Shown here: piece by piece, positions 49,677 to 62,671 of the stretch
Position numbering within the stretch: position 1 is the stretch's first letter
How the letters are laid out: each line of letters begins with the position of its first letter
Source: Bacillus sp. AFS037270
Lineage (GTDB): Bacteria > Bacillota > Bacilli > Bacillales_B > DSM-18226
DNA: 64,000 bases
Reading direction: 5' to 3'
NCBI RefSeq assembly: GCF_002585305.1
Contig: NZ_NUNF01000019.1
Coordinates: 35,582-99,581 of the forward strand
Made by a program: the position numbers and the translations under genes
The notes under the pieces: model-generated
The model's input: the letters and a program-made list of their open reading frames with translations, nothing else
Database searches by the model: none
What the model was told of the DNA's origin: nothing

Positions 49677-49700
49677 TATTTGAATTTAGGAGGTGTACAT

Positions 49701-50687
49701 GTGCAAATTGACCCATATACAGAACTAGTTCATCTTCGGGATGAAAACATAAAAAACATTTACCATGACCATTTTAAACTAAACGAACTGCACGATACAT
49801 TGATCCACCGTGTGGCGGATATCGCTATTAATCAAGTTTCGAGCCAGCATGGACCTCCTCCTTCACCCTTCACATTCTTCGTCATGGGCAGTGCTGGCAG
49901 GATGGAACAATCTGTGTGGAGTGACCAAGACCATGGAATTATTTATCTCGATTCATCGGACGAGGCCAAATCTTACTTTCTAACATTAGGAAAAGAAATC
50001 TCCAAAGGACTCTATCAAGCAGGGTACAGATATTGTGACGGCGGCGTAATGGCCAGCAACCCGTTCTGGTGTAAATCACTTAATGAATGGAAGCAGCAAT
50101 TATCGAAATGGATGCTGGAATCAACCTGGGAATCGATCCGCTATCTGCTCATCTTTCTAGACGGAAGATCTATTTATGGCGATGTCGCCTATGTTGAAAT
50201 GTTAAAGGAACATATTTATCAAAACATGAACCAACATCACTTACTGATGAAATCTTTAAGCAATACCCTTCATCTCAAAAAAGGAATCAACGTATTGGGC
50301 CAGCTTCTCGCAGAAACACACGGGGCCCATGCCGGTAAACTAAATATCAAAGAAATTGGTCTTTTTCCATATGTAAATGCAATCCGTCTTCTCTCCATGA
50401 AAGAAAAATTGTACGAAACCTCATCTCTTTTGCGTCTTGAAAAAATACCAGATTCCTATTTTCCTGCGAGTGATAAAGCTTTTTTCAAAAAACAGTTCTT
50501 AAAGCTGCTTACCTACCGATTATTATTTTCTGACCATAATGACTATGATTCAGGTCATTATTTAGCGGTCAGCCGCCTGACAAAAGAACAGATCAGAGAG
50601 GTTAAAGAAATCATTAAAAACGGTGCAGTCCTCTTTCATAATATGAAAAGGTTAATAGAAAAGGATGATTCAGATGAGAATGAATGA
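49701..50687 (+). CDS. DUF294-type nucleotidyltransferase-like protein
   Basis: The protein is 328 residues from the GTG at 49701, which has AGGAGG seven bases before. An ATG at 49632 in the same frame would make the ORF run through the hairpin and lacks a site. The nucleotidyltransferase motif is clear: VMGSAGRMEQSVWSDQDHG (about residues 65-85), as in GlnD-type enzymes. The C-terminal half is the helical DUF294_C region. It carries no CBS or cyclic-nucleotide domain. Standing after amtB and before an exonuclease, it may modify a protein or nucleotide in nitrogen signalling. Function is inferred only. Confidence 0.75.
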   Translation: MQIDPYTELVHLRDENIKNIYHDHFKLNELHDTLIHRVADIAINQVSSQHGPPPSPFTFFVMGSAGRMEQSVWSDQDHGIIYLDSSDEAKSYFLTLGKEISKGLYQAGYRYCDGGVMASNPFWCKSLNEWKQQLSKWMLESTWESIRYLLIFLDGRSIYGDVAYVEMLKEHIYQNMNQHHLLMKSLSNTLHLKKGINVLGQLLAETHGAHAGKLNIKEIGLFPYVNAIRLLSMKEKLYETSSLLRLEKIPDSYFPASDKAFFKKQFLKLLTYRLLFSDHNDYDSGHYLAVSRLTKEQIREVKEIIKNGAVLFHNMKRLIEKDDSDENE

Positions 50688-51408
50688 TATGATCCAATTT
50701 TTCCGCCAAATATCTGGAAGAGCAAATTCAAATCTATTTGCCAGCTTACCAAATCAATCCTCTCTGCAGCAAATGGCTTTCCTTAGAGAAATTCAAAGAG
50801 AAATGAAAGAAAAGAACAGTTTGGACGTTCCGTTGAAAGAATTAAGGGTTGTGGTCTTTGATTTAGAAACGACCGGTTTTTACCCCGAAAAGGGGGACCA
50901 AATCATTTCGATTGGTGCGGTCAAAATGACAGGAAGCCAATTAAAGGAACAGGAGACCTTTTATACATTAGTCAAATCGAATCTTCCATTATCAAGTGAA
51001 ATTTCTGCTTTAACGAATATTTACGAAAGTGATTTAAGTACTGCCCCGATTGCTAAAGATGCGTTAATGCAATTCTTTCAATTTATTAAAAGCGATCTTC
51101 TAGTTGCACACCATGCCAGTCACGAGCAGGCGTTTATGAAGAGAATCACCAGCGACGCATTACGAACAAGATTCGACCATCGGATTGTCGATACTTCTTT
51201 TCTCATCCGCCTATCAAACCCCTATATGAAATCAGCCCCGCTTGAAGAAGTTTGCGAGGAATGTGGCATTGAGGTAGAAAATCGCCACCATGCCCTTAGT
51301 GATGCCATCATGACAGCAAAAGTTTGGAGACATTATTTACAGTTAGCAGAGGAAAAAGGCTTCCGATATTTACGACAAGTATATGAACATTTAGCAAAAA
51401 TCGGTTGA
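50674..51408 (+). CDS. DnaQ-like DEDDh 3'-5' exonuclease
   Basis: The protein is about 244 residues. ExoI motif VVVFDLETTGFYPEKGDQI, ExoII LLVAHHASHEQAFMKR and ExoIII HHALSDAIMTAKVW give the DEDDh residues. It overlaps the nucleotidyltransferase gene, so the two are co-translated. The start is uncertain among several ATGs between 50665 and 50680. The pairing of a DUF294 protein with a DnaQ-like exonuclease recurs in other bacteria beside transporter genes as far as I recall. It is not the polymerase III epsilon subunit, which is part of PolC in Bacillus. Confidence 0.8.
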   Translation: MRMNDMIQFFRQISGRANSNLFASLPNQSSLQQMAFLREIQREMKEKNSLDVPLKELRVVVFDLETTGFYPEKGDQIISIGAVKMTGSQLKEQETFYTLVKSNLPLSSEISALTNIYESDLSTAPIAKDALMQFFQFIKSDLLVAHHASHEQAFMKRITSDALRTRFDHRIVDTSFLIRLSNPYMKSAPLEEVCEECGIEVENRHHALSDAIMTAKVWRHYLQLAEEKGFRYLRQVYEHLAKIG

Positions 51409-51617
51409 TAAACTACTATATTAATCTAACATTTTTACCTATTAGCATAGTAGTTTTCAACTGGACTTTTATACTCCTCCCCCCTACTTACTACTGAAAT
51501 TTCTTCGAATTTTCTCTCCTCAGTTTCAAAGAATAAAAAATTTTTTAAAAATTTTTTATTTATAAATTCCTTATCAGACCAATGATGAAAACGCTACCAG
51601 ATTAATTGATTTGTTTG

Positions 51618-51664
51618 AATTGTCAGATTTTTATATTGACCATGTTCTCGATTGGTTGTATGAT
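51618..51664 (+). promoter_or_regulatory. ilvD promoter with possible CodY box
   Basis: -35 TTGACC (51636-51641), 17 bases, -10 TATGAT (51659-51664). AATTGTCAGATTTTT at 51618-51632 resembles the CodY motif AATTTTCWGAAAATT with about four mismatches. An AT-only inverted repeat lies at 51534-51564. CodY control of ilvD is known in Bacillus; the box itself is weak. Confidence 0.55.
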
Positions 51665-51771
51665 TATCGAAAATAAATCATCAATCATTAACAAGATGAA
51701 ATGTAACAAACGACGGAGTGGCTTGTTACCCAAGATACAGACCATACCATTGTCAGTTAGGAGCTAAGAAA

Positions 51772-53442
51772 ATGCGAAGCGATATGATTAAAAAGGGAAT
51801 TGATCGTGCTCCCCACCGCAGTCTATTATATGCAACCGGGGTAAAAACGAGTGACCTTGAAAAGCCATTTATCGGGGTGTGTAACTCGTATATTGACATT
51901 ATCCCAGGACATAAACACCTTAATCATTTCGGTGAAATAGTGAAAGAAGCGATCCGTGAAGCTGGAGGTATTCCTTTTGAATTTAATACAATCGGCGTCG
52001 ATGACGGAATTGCAATGGGACATATTGGCATGCGCTACTCCCTCCCAAGCCGTGAAATCATCGCGGACAGTGCTGAAACTGTAATCAACGCACACTGGTT
52101 TGACGGTGTTTTTTACATTCCAAACTGTGACAAAATCACACCAGGGATGTTAATGGCTGCCGCAAGAACGAACGTACCATCCGTTTTTGTATCAGGCGGT
52201 CCAATGGAGGCTGGTGTTTCACCATCAACAGGAAAAAATCTTTCCCTAACTTCAGTTTTTGAAGGTGTTGGTGCTTACCACAACGGCACAATTAGCCAGC
52301 AGCAGTTACTTGAGATTGAAACAAATGCCTGCCCTACTTGCGGCTCATGTTCCGGAATGTTCACAGCAAACTCAATGAACTGTTTAATGGAAGTTTTAGG
52401 AATGACCGTTCCTGGTAACGGAACGATGGTTGCTACTTCAGAAGAAAGACACCAACTAATTAAGCAAGCCGCTAGACACCTGATTGAATTGATTAAAAAT
52501 GATATTAAACCACGTGACATCATTACAAGAGAAGCCATTGATAATGCCTTTGCACTAGATATGGCAATGGGCGGCTCCACTAATACGGTGTTACACACAT
52601 TAGCCATCGCTCATGAAGCAGGGATCGATTACGATCTTCGCGAAATTAACAAAATTGCTGAAAGAGTCCCTTATCTTGCAAAGATTATGCCAGCATCTGA
52701 TTATTCTATGGACGATGTTCATCGTGCCGGCGGTGTTAGTGCAATCATCAATGAGCTTTATAAAGTAGAAGGCGCATTACATGATAATTGCCTAACCATT
52801 ACAGGAAAAACTCTTCATGAAAATGTGAAGGAAGCAACAATCACAAATGAGGCGGTCATTCGGACTAAAGACAATCCATATAGCCCAGTTGGTGGACTAT
52901 CCATCCTATATGGAAACATTGCTCCTGATGGTGCCGTCATCAAGGTTGGTGCAGTTGATCCTTCTATTAAGACCTTCTTAGGAGAAGCCATCGTGTTTGA
53001 TTCTCAAGAAGAAGCACAAGAAAACATTAATAACGGCACCGTGAAAGCTGGCCACGTAGTGGTAATCCGCTATGAAGGACCAAAAGGCGGACCAGGAATG
53101 CCAGAAATGCTTGCTCCTACATCCGCTATTATGGGACGTGGACTAGGTAAAGAAGTTGCGCTTATCACGGACGGCCGCTTCTCGGGTGCAAGCCGTGGAA
53201 TTTCAATTGGTCATATCTCACCAGAAGCTGCAGAAGGCGGACCGATTGCCCTCGTTGAAAATGGTGACAAGATTTTAATTGATTTAGAAGCGCGTTCGAT
53301 TGAACTTGTTGTTGATGATGAAGTGTTAGCTGAAAGACGCACAGCATGGGTTAAACCAGAACCAAAAATTAAAACTGGTTATCTAGCAAAATATGCGAAG
53401 CTTGTTACTTCTGCTAATACTGGCGGCATAATGAAGATATAA
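51772..53442 (+). CDS. ilvD: Dihydroxy-acid dehydratase
   Basis: It dehydrates 2,3-dihydroxy-isovalerate and -methylvalerate to the 2-oxoacids in valine, leucine and isoleucine synthesis. The 556 residues carry the Fe-S cysteines in [19 protein letters not shown] and [17 protein letters not shown]. The longer frame begins at a GTG 54 bases upstream, but the ATG at 51772 has AGGAG eight bases before and starts where the family starts. It is transcribed on its own just upstream of the T-box-controlled ilv-leu operon. Confidence 0.95.
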   Translation: MRSDMIKKGIDRAPHRSLLYATGVKTSDLEKPFIGVCNSYIDIIPGHKHLNHFGEIVKEAIREAGGIPFEFNTIGVDDGIAMGHIGMRYSLPSREIIADSAETVINAHWFDGVFYIPNCDKITPGMLMAAARTNVPSVFVSGGPMEAGVSPSTGKNLSLTSVFEGVGAYHNGTISQQQLLEIETNACPTCGSCSGMFTANSMNCLMEVLGMTVPGNGTMVATSEERHQLIKQAARHLIELIKNDIKPRDIITREAIDNAFALDMAMGGSTNTVLHTLAIAHEAGIDYDLREINKIAERVPYLAKIMPASDYSMDDVHRAGGVSAIINELYKVEGALHDNCLTITGKTLHENVKEATITNEAVIRTKDNPYSPVGGLSILYGNIAPDGAVIKVGAVDPSIKTFLGEAIVFDSQEEAQENINNGTVKAGHVVVIRYEGPKGGPGMPEMLAPTSAIMGRGLGKEVALITDGRFSGASRGISIGHISPEAAEGGPIALVENGDKILIDLEARSIELVVDDEVLAERRTAWVKPEPKIKTGYLAKYAKLVTSANTGGIMKI

Positions 53443-53561
53443 AATAACGGCATGATTGCCGAAGCTAAAGCACGGGAATCGTTAGTACCCCTCCCCTTCC
53501 CTAAGGAAGATAAGGTACTAAAAGTGACAATGATGATTATTTGACAAAATAATAGTTAAAT

Positions 53562-53850
53562 CGATGACGGGAATAAAGGAATAAGATCTTGTATTTTCAG
53601 AGAGCTGGGGTTGCTGGAAGCCCAGTAATACAACTTATTCTGACATCATCCCTGAGTGTTGGGCTGAAATATTTTATAAAGTAGGCTCAATCAGGTGTTA
53701 TTTTAAAAGCACCTGTTACCAAAAGAAGCGTTCTAATTAGTTGTCGCTTCCTAAGGCAGTATTCGTAAGGATACTGTAAAAAAACGGGTGGTACCGAGAA
53801 AATGAAAGGCCTTTTCTCCCCGATTATTCTGCTTATGTTTTCGTTTTTGC
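53562..53850 (+). ncRNA. T-box leader of the ilv-leu operon (proposed Ile specifier AUC)
   Basis: The T-box sequence GGGTGGTACCG is at 53786-53796, followed by the GAGAAAA/TTTTCTC terminator stem and T-rich DNA. Stem I is recognisable: GGAATAAG pairs with CTTATTC, TTGTATT with AATACAA, and AGAGAGCTGGGG with the distal loop TTGCTGGAAGCCC. On the 3' side CTGAC-ATC-ATCCCTGAG aligns with the specifier region of ilv T-boxes, placing ATC (53645-53647, Ile) in the specifier position. The RNA binds tRNA and reads through only when it is uncharged. Confidence 0.88.
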
Positions 53851-54041
53851 AGTTAATTCGTGGATAATGGGCCTTTTTGACTGTGTATAAAGATTTATCG
53901 TAAAATTCCAACATTTTATTAATAAAATTATCTGTTTATTTACAAATTTCTATATTATAATACAAAAAACGACATTTACTTAAAAATTCATTATTTTTCG
54001 ATATCTACATTCAATTTATACCTTTAAGGAGGGATTATGAC

Positions 54042-55769
54042 GTGAAAGTAGAAGCAAAAAAGCTTGAGGTCCAAACAACTACAGAACCGAGAACCGGTGC
54101 AGACCTTCTCATCGACTTACTGAAAAAAGAAGGTGTAGAAACACTGTTTGGATATCCTGGTGGTGCCGTTCTTCCAATTTACGACGCCATATACCGTGCC
54201 AAAGGAACAATCGAGCATATTCTCTTCCGACATGAACAAGGAATGATTCATGCAGCCGAAGGTTATGCCCGCGTTACAGGCAAACCTGGAGTGGTCATTG
54301 CTACCTCAGGACCTGGAGCAACCAACCTTGTTACAGGCATAACGGATGCAATGATGGATTCCCTGCCGCTTGTCGTTTTCACTGGGCAGGTTGCACGAAA
54401 CATCATCGGAACAGACGCCTTCCAAGAAGCAGATATTATGGCGATCACGACACCAATTACAAAACATAACTTTCAGGTCCAATCCGTTGAGGACTTACCG
54501 CGCATCGTCAAAGAAGCTTTTCATATTGCTTCTACAGGGCGGCCAGGACCAGTCGTAGTGGATGTCCCGAAAGATATCTCAGCTGGATTTTTAACCCAGG
54601 AATTTGAGGAAGCAAGCATTAATTTACCTGGATATCAGCCAACAACAAAGCCAAATCCATTACAAATTAAAAAGCTTGCCGAATCGATTTCAAAAGCTAT
54701 CAAGCCATTAATTCTTTCGGGCGCCGGTGTCCTTCATGGAAAAGCATCCGCTGAATTAACTGCTTTTGCGGAAAAACACCAAATCCCAGTAGTCACTACC
54801 TTACTTGGACTTGGTACCTTTCCTGCAGATAATCCCCTTTCATTAGGAATGGGAGGAATGCATGGAACCTATGCAGCAAACATGGCAATTTACGAATGTG
54901 ACCTGCTAATCAACTTTGGTGCCCGATTCGATGACAGACTAACAGGAAATCTTAAACACTTCGCCCCATTTGCGAAGGTTGCCCATATCGATATCGATCC
55001 TGCTGAAATTGGTAAAAATGTTCCAACACATCTTCCAATCGTTTCTGATACGAAAGAGGCACTTAGCGAACTGCTTAATCAGGAAATTGAATCACCTAAA
55101 GCTGCTGAATGGCTGAAAAAACTGAGCCAGAACAAACAGGAGTATCCGCTTTGGTATAAACATGATCCAAACGGAATGTGTCCGCAATGGGTAATCGAAG
55201 CAGTCCATAAAGTTACGAATGGTGACGCCATCGTTGCAACTGATGTCGGTCAGCACCAAATGTGGGCAGCACAATATTACACCTTTAAGCAGCCACATCG
55301 CTGGATTACCTCTGGCGGACTTGGAACAATGGGCTTTGGTTTCCCTGCCGCAATTGGCGCACAAATCGCCGAACCAGATAGTACCGTTGTAGCAATTGTT
55401 GGCGATGGCGGCTTCCAAATGACACTTCAGGAATTGTCGATTATATACGAAAGAAACCTTCCGGTAAAAATTATTATTGTCAACAACGGCGCCCTAGGAA
55501 TGGTTCGCCAATGGCAGGAACTTTTACATGGAAATCGTATTTCAGAATCGATTCTTCATACACAGCCTGATTTTGTCAAACTTGCTGACAGCTATTCAAT
55601 TAAGGGTTATCGGGTTAACAATCAGGAAGAACTGATCACGGTTTTACCGGAAGTATTTGCCCATAATGGTCCGGTATTAGTTGATTGCCGTGTCCTTCAG
55701 CAAGAAAAAGTATTCCCGATGATTGCCCCTGGTAAAGGAATTCATGAAATGTTGGGGGTGAAACCATGA
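54042..55769 (+). CDS. ilvB: Acetolactate synthase, large subunit
   Basis: It is the catalytic subunit of acetohydroxyacid synthase, which condenses two pyruvate or pyruvate plus 2-oxobutyrate. The 575 residues show [13 protein letters not shown] with the [14 protein letters not shown] glutamate that activates TPP, and the C-terminal TPP/Mg motif [14 protein letters not shown]...NN. The start is a GTG with AGGAGGG eight bases upstream. It follows the T-box leader and opens the ilv-leu operon. It differs from catabolic AlsS in having a regulatory subunit gene overlapping its end. Confidence 0.96.
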   Translation: MKVEAKKLEVQTTTEPRTGADLLIDLLKKEGVETLFGYPGGAVLPIYDAIYRAKGTIEHILFRHEQGMIHAAEGYARVTGKPGVVIATSGPGATNLVTGITDAMMDSLPLVVFTGQVARNIIGTDAFQEADIMAITTPITKHNFQVQSVEDLPRIVKEAFHIASTGRPGPVVVDVPKDISAGFLTQEFEEASINLPGYQPTTKPNPLQIKKLAESISKAIKPLILSGAGVLHGKASAELTAFAEKHQIPVVTTLLGLGTFPADNPLSLGMGGMHGTYAANMAIYECDLLINFGARFDDRLTGNLKHFAPFAKVAHIDIDPAEIGKNVPTHLPIVSDTKEALSELLNQEIESPKAAEWLKKLSQNKQEYPLWYKHDPNGMCPQWVIEAVHKVTNGDAIVATDVGQHQMWAAQYYTFKQPHRWITSGGLGTMGFGFPAAIGAQIAEPDSTVVAIVGDGGFQMTLQELSIIYERNLPVKIIIVNNGALGMVRQWQELLHGNRISESILHTQPDFVKLADSYSIKGYRVNNQEELITVLPEVFAHNGPVLVDCRVLQQEKVFPMIAPGKGIHEMLGVKP

Positions 55770-56287
55770 AACGGATCATAACAGCAACTGTTCAAGACCG
55801 AAGCGGTGTCCTTAACCGTGTAACCGGACTCCTGCAAAGACGCCAGTTCAATATTGAAAGTATTTCGGTTGGCCCTTCCGAAACCGAGGGAATTTCAAAA
55901 ATGACCCTGGTAGTTGAAGTTGAAGACGAACAGCGTCTTGAACAGGTAACAAAACAATTAAACAAGCAAATTGATGTTTTAAAGGTATCCGATATTACTG
56001 ATAAAGCGATTGTCGCAAGAGAACTTGCCCTAATAAAAGTAGCATCTAACAGCCAATTGCGCAGTGAAATCAACGGGATTATTGATCCGTTCCGTGCCTT
56101 AATTATTGATGTAAGCAAAGACAGTCTCGCCGTCCAAATTACAGGACGTCCTGATAAAATTGATGCCTTGATTGAAATGCTTCGCCCCTACGGCATTAAG
56201 GAAATTGCAAGAACCGGTCTGACTGCCCTCCAGCGTGGGCACCAGCCACAAGTAAACGACCTAGCAACATATTCACTATTAAAATAA
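55766..56287 (+). CDS. ilvN: Acetolactate synthase, small (regulatory) subunit
   Basis: The protein is 173 residues with an N-terminal ACT domain ([37 protein letters not shown]) that binds valine for feedback inhibition, and a C-terminal ALS_ss_C domain. Its ATG overlaps the ilvB stop by four bases, which keeps subunit production matched. The synonym ilvH is also used for this gene. Confidence 0.95.
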   Translation: MKRIITATVQDRSGVLNRVTGLLQRRQFNIESISVGPSETEGISKMTLVVEVEDEQRLEQVTKQLNKQIDVLKVSDITDKAIVARELALIKVASNSQLRSEINGIIDPFRALIIDVSKDSLAVQITGRPDKIDALIEMLRPYGIKEIARTGLTALQRGHQPQVNDLATYSLLK

Positions 56288-56307
56288 CAATATATCTGAG
56301 AGGATGA

Positions 56308-58876
<2,569 letters not shown>

Positions 58877-58894
58877 AAAAGTTCTTATTTAATA

Positions 58895-59046
58895 AGAAAA
58901 GCGCAAGGCGCTTAGACTTCGGCGACAAGCACAAGACGAGCCGGCCGAAAGGTTGTTCTTTAACCTTTTGGACGGATTGGCTTGTGACCTCGAGCCGATG
59001 GCGCCTGGAGCTGGACAATTCTCGAAGTGGAAATTTATACATTCTT
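58895..59046. repeat. Dispersed intergenic repeat, copy 3, inside the leu operon
   Basis: It is the complete copy, from AGAAAAGCGCAAGGCGCTTAG to GAAATTTATAC. Positions 58939-59040 match 1-102 with two differences. It contains several inverted words and could fold as a long hairpin. It fills the gap between leuA and leuB, which in most Bacillus operons is short, so it is a later insertion that the operon tolerates. Its ends show no clear target duplication. Confidence 0.82.
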
Positions 59047-59112
59047 ATATTTAAATAAAGGCGTCCCCATAGGCGCTAATCGTAAAACAAAAAAATGAGG
59101 AGGTTGCTTCTA

Positions 59113-60219
59113 GTGAAAAAACATATTGTCTTACTTCCCGGTGATGGGATTGGCAAGGAAGTTATTAATTCCGCAAAAGATGTCTTACAAGCAATTGCAG
59201 AGGAATTTAATCATAGTTTTAGCTTTGAAACCCATGAAATCGGAGGAGCAGCCATTGATCAGTACGGCACTCCCCTTCCGGATTCAACAGTCGATGCTTG
59301 TAAACAAGCAGATGCTGTCTTACTAGGTGCTGTAGGCGGACCAAAATGGGATCAAAACCCTTCCCATCTTCGTCCAGAACGTGGCTTGCTTGGTATTCGG
59401 AAAGCGTTGGATTTATACGCAAATTTAAGGCCAATTAAGGGATTTAAGAATCTGCTCCATGCTTCCCCACTTAAGGAAGAAGTCGTGGCAGGAAGCGACC
59501 TCCTCATTGTACGTGAATTAACGGGCGGGCTTTATTTCGGTACACCAAGCGAACGCCGTGATAATGGTAATGCTGTAGTCGACACACTTTCTTATACACG
59601 TAAGGAAATTGAAAGAATTGTCGATAAAGGTTTCCAAGCTGCCCAGCAACGCTCGGGGCACCTTACTTCGGTTGATAAGGCCAATGTCCTTGAATCCAGC
59701 AAGATGTGGCGTGAAGTGGTTGAGGAGAAAAAAGCTCAATATCCTGATGTAGTGGTTGAGCATCTGTTAGTTGATGCTGCCGCAATGAAATTAATCACAA
59801 ACCCAACTCAGTTTGATGTCATTGTGACAGAAAATCTTTTTGGCGATATTTTAAGTGATGAAGCTTCTGTTTTAACTGGCTCGATTGGTATGCTCCCTTC
59901 TGCAAGCTTGCGTGAAGACGGTGTTGGTCTGTACGAACCAGTTCATGGTTCCGCACCTGACATCGCCGGCAAAGGAATTGCCAATCCAGCTGCGATGATT
60001 TTATCAGCTGCCATGATGCTGAGATATTCATTTGATTTAAATAATGAAGCCAAAGTGATTGAAGATGCCGTACAGTCGGTTCTCGATTCTGGATTCCATA
60101 CAGGGGACCTTCAAATTGCAGAAGGACGCCAAGTAGGAACAGCAGAGATGACAAAATTGATTGTTGATTATATTAAATCGCAGCATGCATCCAAATGCAT
60201 CGCCAGCTGTTATTATTAA
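59113..60219 (+). CDS. leuB: 3-isopropylmalate dehydrogenase
   Basis: It oxidises and decarboxylates 3-isopropylmalate. The protein is 368 residues from the GTG at 59113, nine bases after AGGAGG; the ATG at 59095 precedes that site and is rejected. Family motifs include LLPGDGIGKEVI, RELTGGLYFGTPSE, TVTENLFGDILSDEAS and the NAD-type GSAPDIAGKGIANPAAMI. The C-terminal tail (HASKCIASCYY) looks slightly extended compared with the family. Confidence 0.95.
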   Translation: MKKHIVLLPGDGIGKEVINSAKDVLQAIAEEFNHSFSFETHEIGGAAIDQYGTPLPDSTVDACKQADAVLLGAVGGPKWDQNPSHLRPERGLLGIRKALDLYANLRPIKGFKNLLHASPLKEEVVAGSDLLIVRELTGGLYFGTPSERRDNGNAVVDTLSYTRKEIERIVDKGFQAAQQRSGHLTSVDKANVLESSKMWREVVEEKKAQYPDVVVEHLLVDAAAMKLITNPTQFDVIVTENLFGDILSDEASVLTGSIGMLPSASLREDGVGLYEPVHGSAPDIAGKGIANPAAMILSAAMMLRYSFDLNNEAKVIEDAVQSVLDSGFHTGDLQIAEGRQVGTAEMTKLIVDYIKSQHASKCIASCYY

Positions 60220-60229
60220 TTCATTTGCA

Positions 60230-60270
60230 GGGTAAACCAGTTAATTAAATGGTTTACCCGCAATTTTTCT
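60230..60270 (+). terminator. Strong hairpin between leuB and leuC
   Basis: GGGTAAACCA and TGGTTTACCC form a perfect 10-base stem, extended by GC/GC at the base, followed by AATTTTTCT. It looks like a terminator within the operon, so leuCD may be read at a lower level or protected at a processed end. Confidence 0.7.
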
Positions 60271-60312
60271 ATCCATAAAAACTATAAATCACTTATAGTG
60301 AGGAAGTGTACT

Positions 60313-61731
60313 ATGACAACACCAAAAACAATTATCCAAAAAATTTGGGAACAGCATGTTGTTCATCAAGAAGAAGGAAAACCAGATTTACTATATATTG
60401 ATTTACATCTTGTTCATGAAGTAACCTCCCCTCAAGCGTTTGAAGGCTTGCGCATGAACGGGCGCAAAGTTCGCCGCCCTGACCTGACTTTTGCAACAAT
60501 GGATCATAACGTGCCAACCCGCCAGAGGCTGACTATTAACGATCCTGTTTCGAAAAATCAAATTGATACCTTACAAAAAAATTGTCAGGAATTCGGAGTA
60601 ACCCTTGCTGACATTCATCATCCAGATAACGGAATCGTCCATGTTATCGGGCCTGAGCTTGGTCTTACACAACCTGGTAAAACCATTGTTTGCGGCGACA
60701 GCCATACCTCTACACACGGTGCATTTGGTGCCCTGGCCTTTGGTATTGGAACAAGCGAAGTTGAACATGTTCTTGCCACCCAAACCCTTTGGCAAGCAAA
60801 ACCAAAAACCCTTAATGTAAAGGTTAATGGAAAACTTGGGACAGGCGTTACTGCAAAAGATTTAATCCTCGCGATTATCGGAAAATTCGGTGTTCAGTTT
60901 GGTACTGGTTATGTCATTGAATATACTGGTGAAGCAATCCGAGCCCTTTCCATGGATGAGCGTATGACGGTCTGTAACATGTCCATTGAGGCTGGCGCTA
61001 GAGCAGGATTGATTACTCCAGATGAAACCACTTTTGAATACGTACGCGGCAGAAGACATGCTCCACAAGGGGAAGAGTTTGAGAAAGCTGTAGAAAAATG
61101 GCGTGCTCTTGCAACAGATGAAGGTGCAGTTTATGATTCTGTAGTTGAAATTGATGCAGCTGAAGTTGAACCGCAAGTAACATGGGGAACGAACCCTGGT
61201 ATGTGTATCCCGGTTACAGCAAACGTACCAAGTCCTGCTGATTCTAACAAGCCAAGCGAAAAAGATGAAATCAAGCGTGCCCTTGAATATATGGGACTTG
61301 AAGCTGGACAGCCTCTTTCAAGTGTAGCGATCGATTATGTATTTATTGGTTCTTGCACAAACTCAAGATTGAGCGATTTACGTAAAGCTGCTGAAGTGAT
61401 TCACGGCCGCAAAGTAAATCCTGGTGTTAAAGCGATTGTTGTTCCAGGTTCATTTAGTATTAAACTTGCCGCTGAAAAAGAGGGCATTGATCAAGTGTTT
61501 ATTGAAGCTGGTTTTGAATGGCGTGAAGCAGGCTGCAGTATGTGTCTTGCAATGAATGATGATATTGTTCCTCCAGGCGGACGCTGTGCATCTACTTCTA
61601 ACCGAAACTTCGAAGGACGTCAAGGAAATGGTGCCCGCACCCACCTTGTAAGTCCAGAAATGGCAGCAGCCGCTGCGGTAGCTGGTCATTTTGTGGATGT
61701 CCGTCAATTTACTGCTCAGGAGGTAATTTAA
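60313..61731 (+). CDS. leuC: 3-isopropylmalate dehydratase, large subunit
   Basis: With LeuD it isomerises 2- to 3-isopropylmalate using a [4Fe-4S] cluster. The protein is 472 residues from the ATG at 60313, eight bases after GAGGAAG. The aconitase motifs [33 protein letters not shown] and [15 protein letters not shown] supply the cluster cysteines. The ribosome binding site of leuD is within its 3' end. Confidence 0.96.
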   Translation: MTTPKTIIQKIWEQHVVHQEEGKPDLLYIDLHLVHEVTSPQAFEGLRMNGRKVRRPDLTFATMDHNVPTRQRLTINDPVSKNQIDTLQKNCQEFGVTLADIHHPDNGIVHVIGPELGLTQPGKTIVCGDSHTSTHGAFGALAFGIGTSEVEHVLATQTLWQAKPKTLNVKVNGKLGTGVTAKDLILAIIGKFGVQFGTGYVIEYTGEAIRALSMDERMTVCNMSIEAGARAGLITPDETTFEYVRGRRHAPQGEEFEKAVEKWRALATDEGAVYDSVVEIDAAEVEPQVTWGTNPGMCIPVTANVPSPADSNKPSEKDEIKRALEYMGLEAGQPLSSVAIDYVFIGSCTNSRLSDLRKAAEVIHGRKVNPGVKAIVVPGSFSIKLAAEKEGIDQVFIEAGFEWREAGCSMCLAMNDDIVPPGGRCASTSNRNFEGRQGNGARTHLVSPEMAAAAAVAGHFVDVRQFTAQEVI

Positions 61732-61732
61732 T

Positions 61733-62317
61733 ATGGAACCATTACGTGTGCACCAAGGCCTTGTTTATCCATTAAACCGTTCTAATATTGATACTGACCA
61801 GATTATCCCTAAGCAGTTTTTGAAACGGATAGAACGCAGTGGTTTCGGCCAATTTTTATTTTATAACTGGCGTTTTGATGACAACGGGAATCCTCGTCCT
61901 GATTTTTCATTGAATGAGCCGAAATATAAAGGCGCATCCATCATAGTTGCCGGCGAGAATTTTGGCTGTGGCTCTTCTCGTGAGCATGCCCCATGGGCAG
62001 TTCAGGATTTCGGCTTTAAAGTCATTATTGCTCCAAGCTATGCCGATATTTTTAAAAACAACTGTGTGAAAAATGGTATTCTCGCGATTGTAGCTAGTGA
62101 GGATCAGGTTCAGACAATTATTAAAAAGGCTGAGTCCACTGAATACACATTAACAGTTGACCTTGAGGAACAGAAAGTATACGACAATGAAGGTTTTGAA
62201 CTTTCATTCGATATCGCTCCATACCCTAAGCAAATGTTGCTTAATGGCTGGGATGAAATTGGCGTCACTTTAACATACGAGGATAAAATTAATCAATATG
62301 AAGCTGCAAGCAAATAA
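61733..62317 (+). CDS. leuD: 3-isopropylmalate dehydratase, small subunit
   Basis: It is the swivelling subunit of isopropylmalate isomerase. The 194 residues contain NIDTDQIIPKQFLKRI, the conserved GENFGCGSSREHAPWA and FKNNCVKNGILAI. It begins two bases after leuC with GGAGG in leuC and is the last gene of the ilv-leu operon. Confidence 0.96.
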   Translation: MEPLRVHQGLVYPLNRSNIDTDQIIPKQFLKRIERSGFGQFLFYNWRFDDNGNPRPDFSLNEPKYKGASIIVAGENFGCGSSREHAPWAVQDFGFKVIIAPSYADIFKNNCVKNGILAIVASEDQVQTIIKKAESTEYTLTVDLEEQKVYDNEGFELSFDIAPYPKQMLLNGWDEIGVTLTYEDKINQYEAASK

Positions 62318-62318
62318 A

Positions 62319-62348
62319 ATGCGCTGGGCATTGCCCTAGCGCATTTTT
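62319..62348 (+). terminator. Terminator of the ilv-leu operon
   Basis: ATGCGCTGGGC and GCCCTAGCGCAT form a stem with one mismatch, followed by TTTTTT. Confidence 0.85.
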
Positions 62349-62356
62349 TCTGCCTA

Positions 62357-62671
62357 TTAAAATTCTGGCAGATGATCCAGATTGTTCTCCTTAATACCAT
62401 CCGGTTCACTCCGAATGATGTCCCGGCCATATTTATGAAAAACATCTACATGGGCGAGTTTGCCTGCCTTCGCTTCATTTAAAGCGGTTAGATAATCTAA
62501 TTCCCGCCCAGAACTGGTTCTGAACGCGATGATGTCGCCATCATCATTTTTTCTAACTGCAACAAACTCCTCTTTTCCGGGGTTAGTCCCTTGATTCGCC
62601 TCAACTTGTGCCTGCTGTTCACCTTGTGCTTTATACTCTTCGTAAATTTTTTGATAATCCTTCTGTTCCAT
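62357..62671 (-). CDS. DUF3892 domain protein
   Basis: The protein is 104 residues. The C-terminal 70 (EEFVAVRKNDDGDIIAFRTS, then VDVFHKYGRDIIRSEPDG) match DUF3892, a small domain of unknown role common in Firmicutes. The N-terminal 35 are Gln/Glu-rich and probably helical. The ATG at 62671 has GGAGG eight bases before; longer in-frame starts lack this. It is convergent with the ilv-leu operon. Confidence 0.8.
   Translation of the reverse strand: MEQKDYQKIYEEYKAQGEQQAQVEANQGTNPGKEEFVAVRKNDDGDIIAFRTSSGRELDYLTALNEAKAGKLAHVDVFHKYGRDIIRSEPDGIKENNLDHLPEF

Noticed and set aside
49632..49700. Upstream ATG at 49632 as start of the nucleotidyltransferase
   Set aside because: It has no ribosome binding site and the extension would be encoded by a perfect hairpin. 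The GTG at 49701 has AGGAGG at the right distance.
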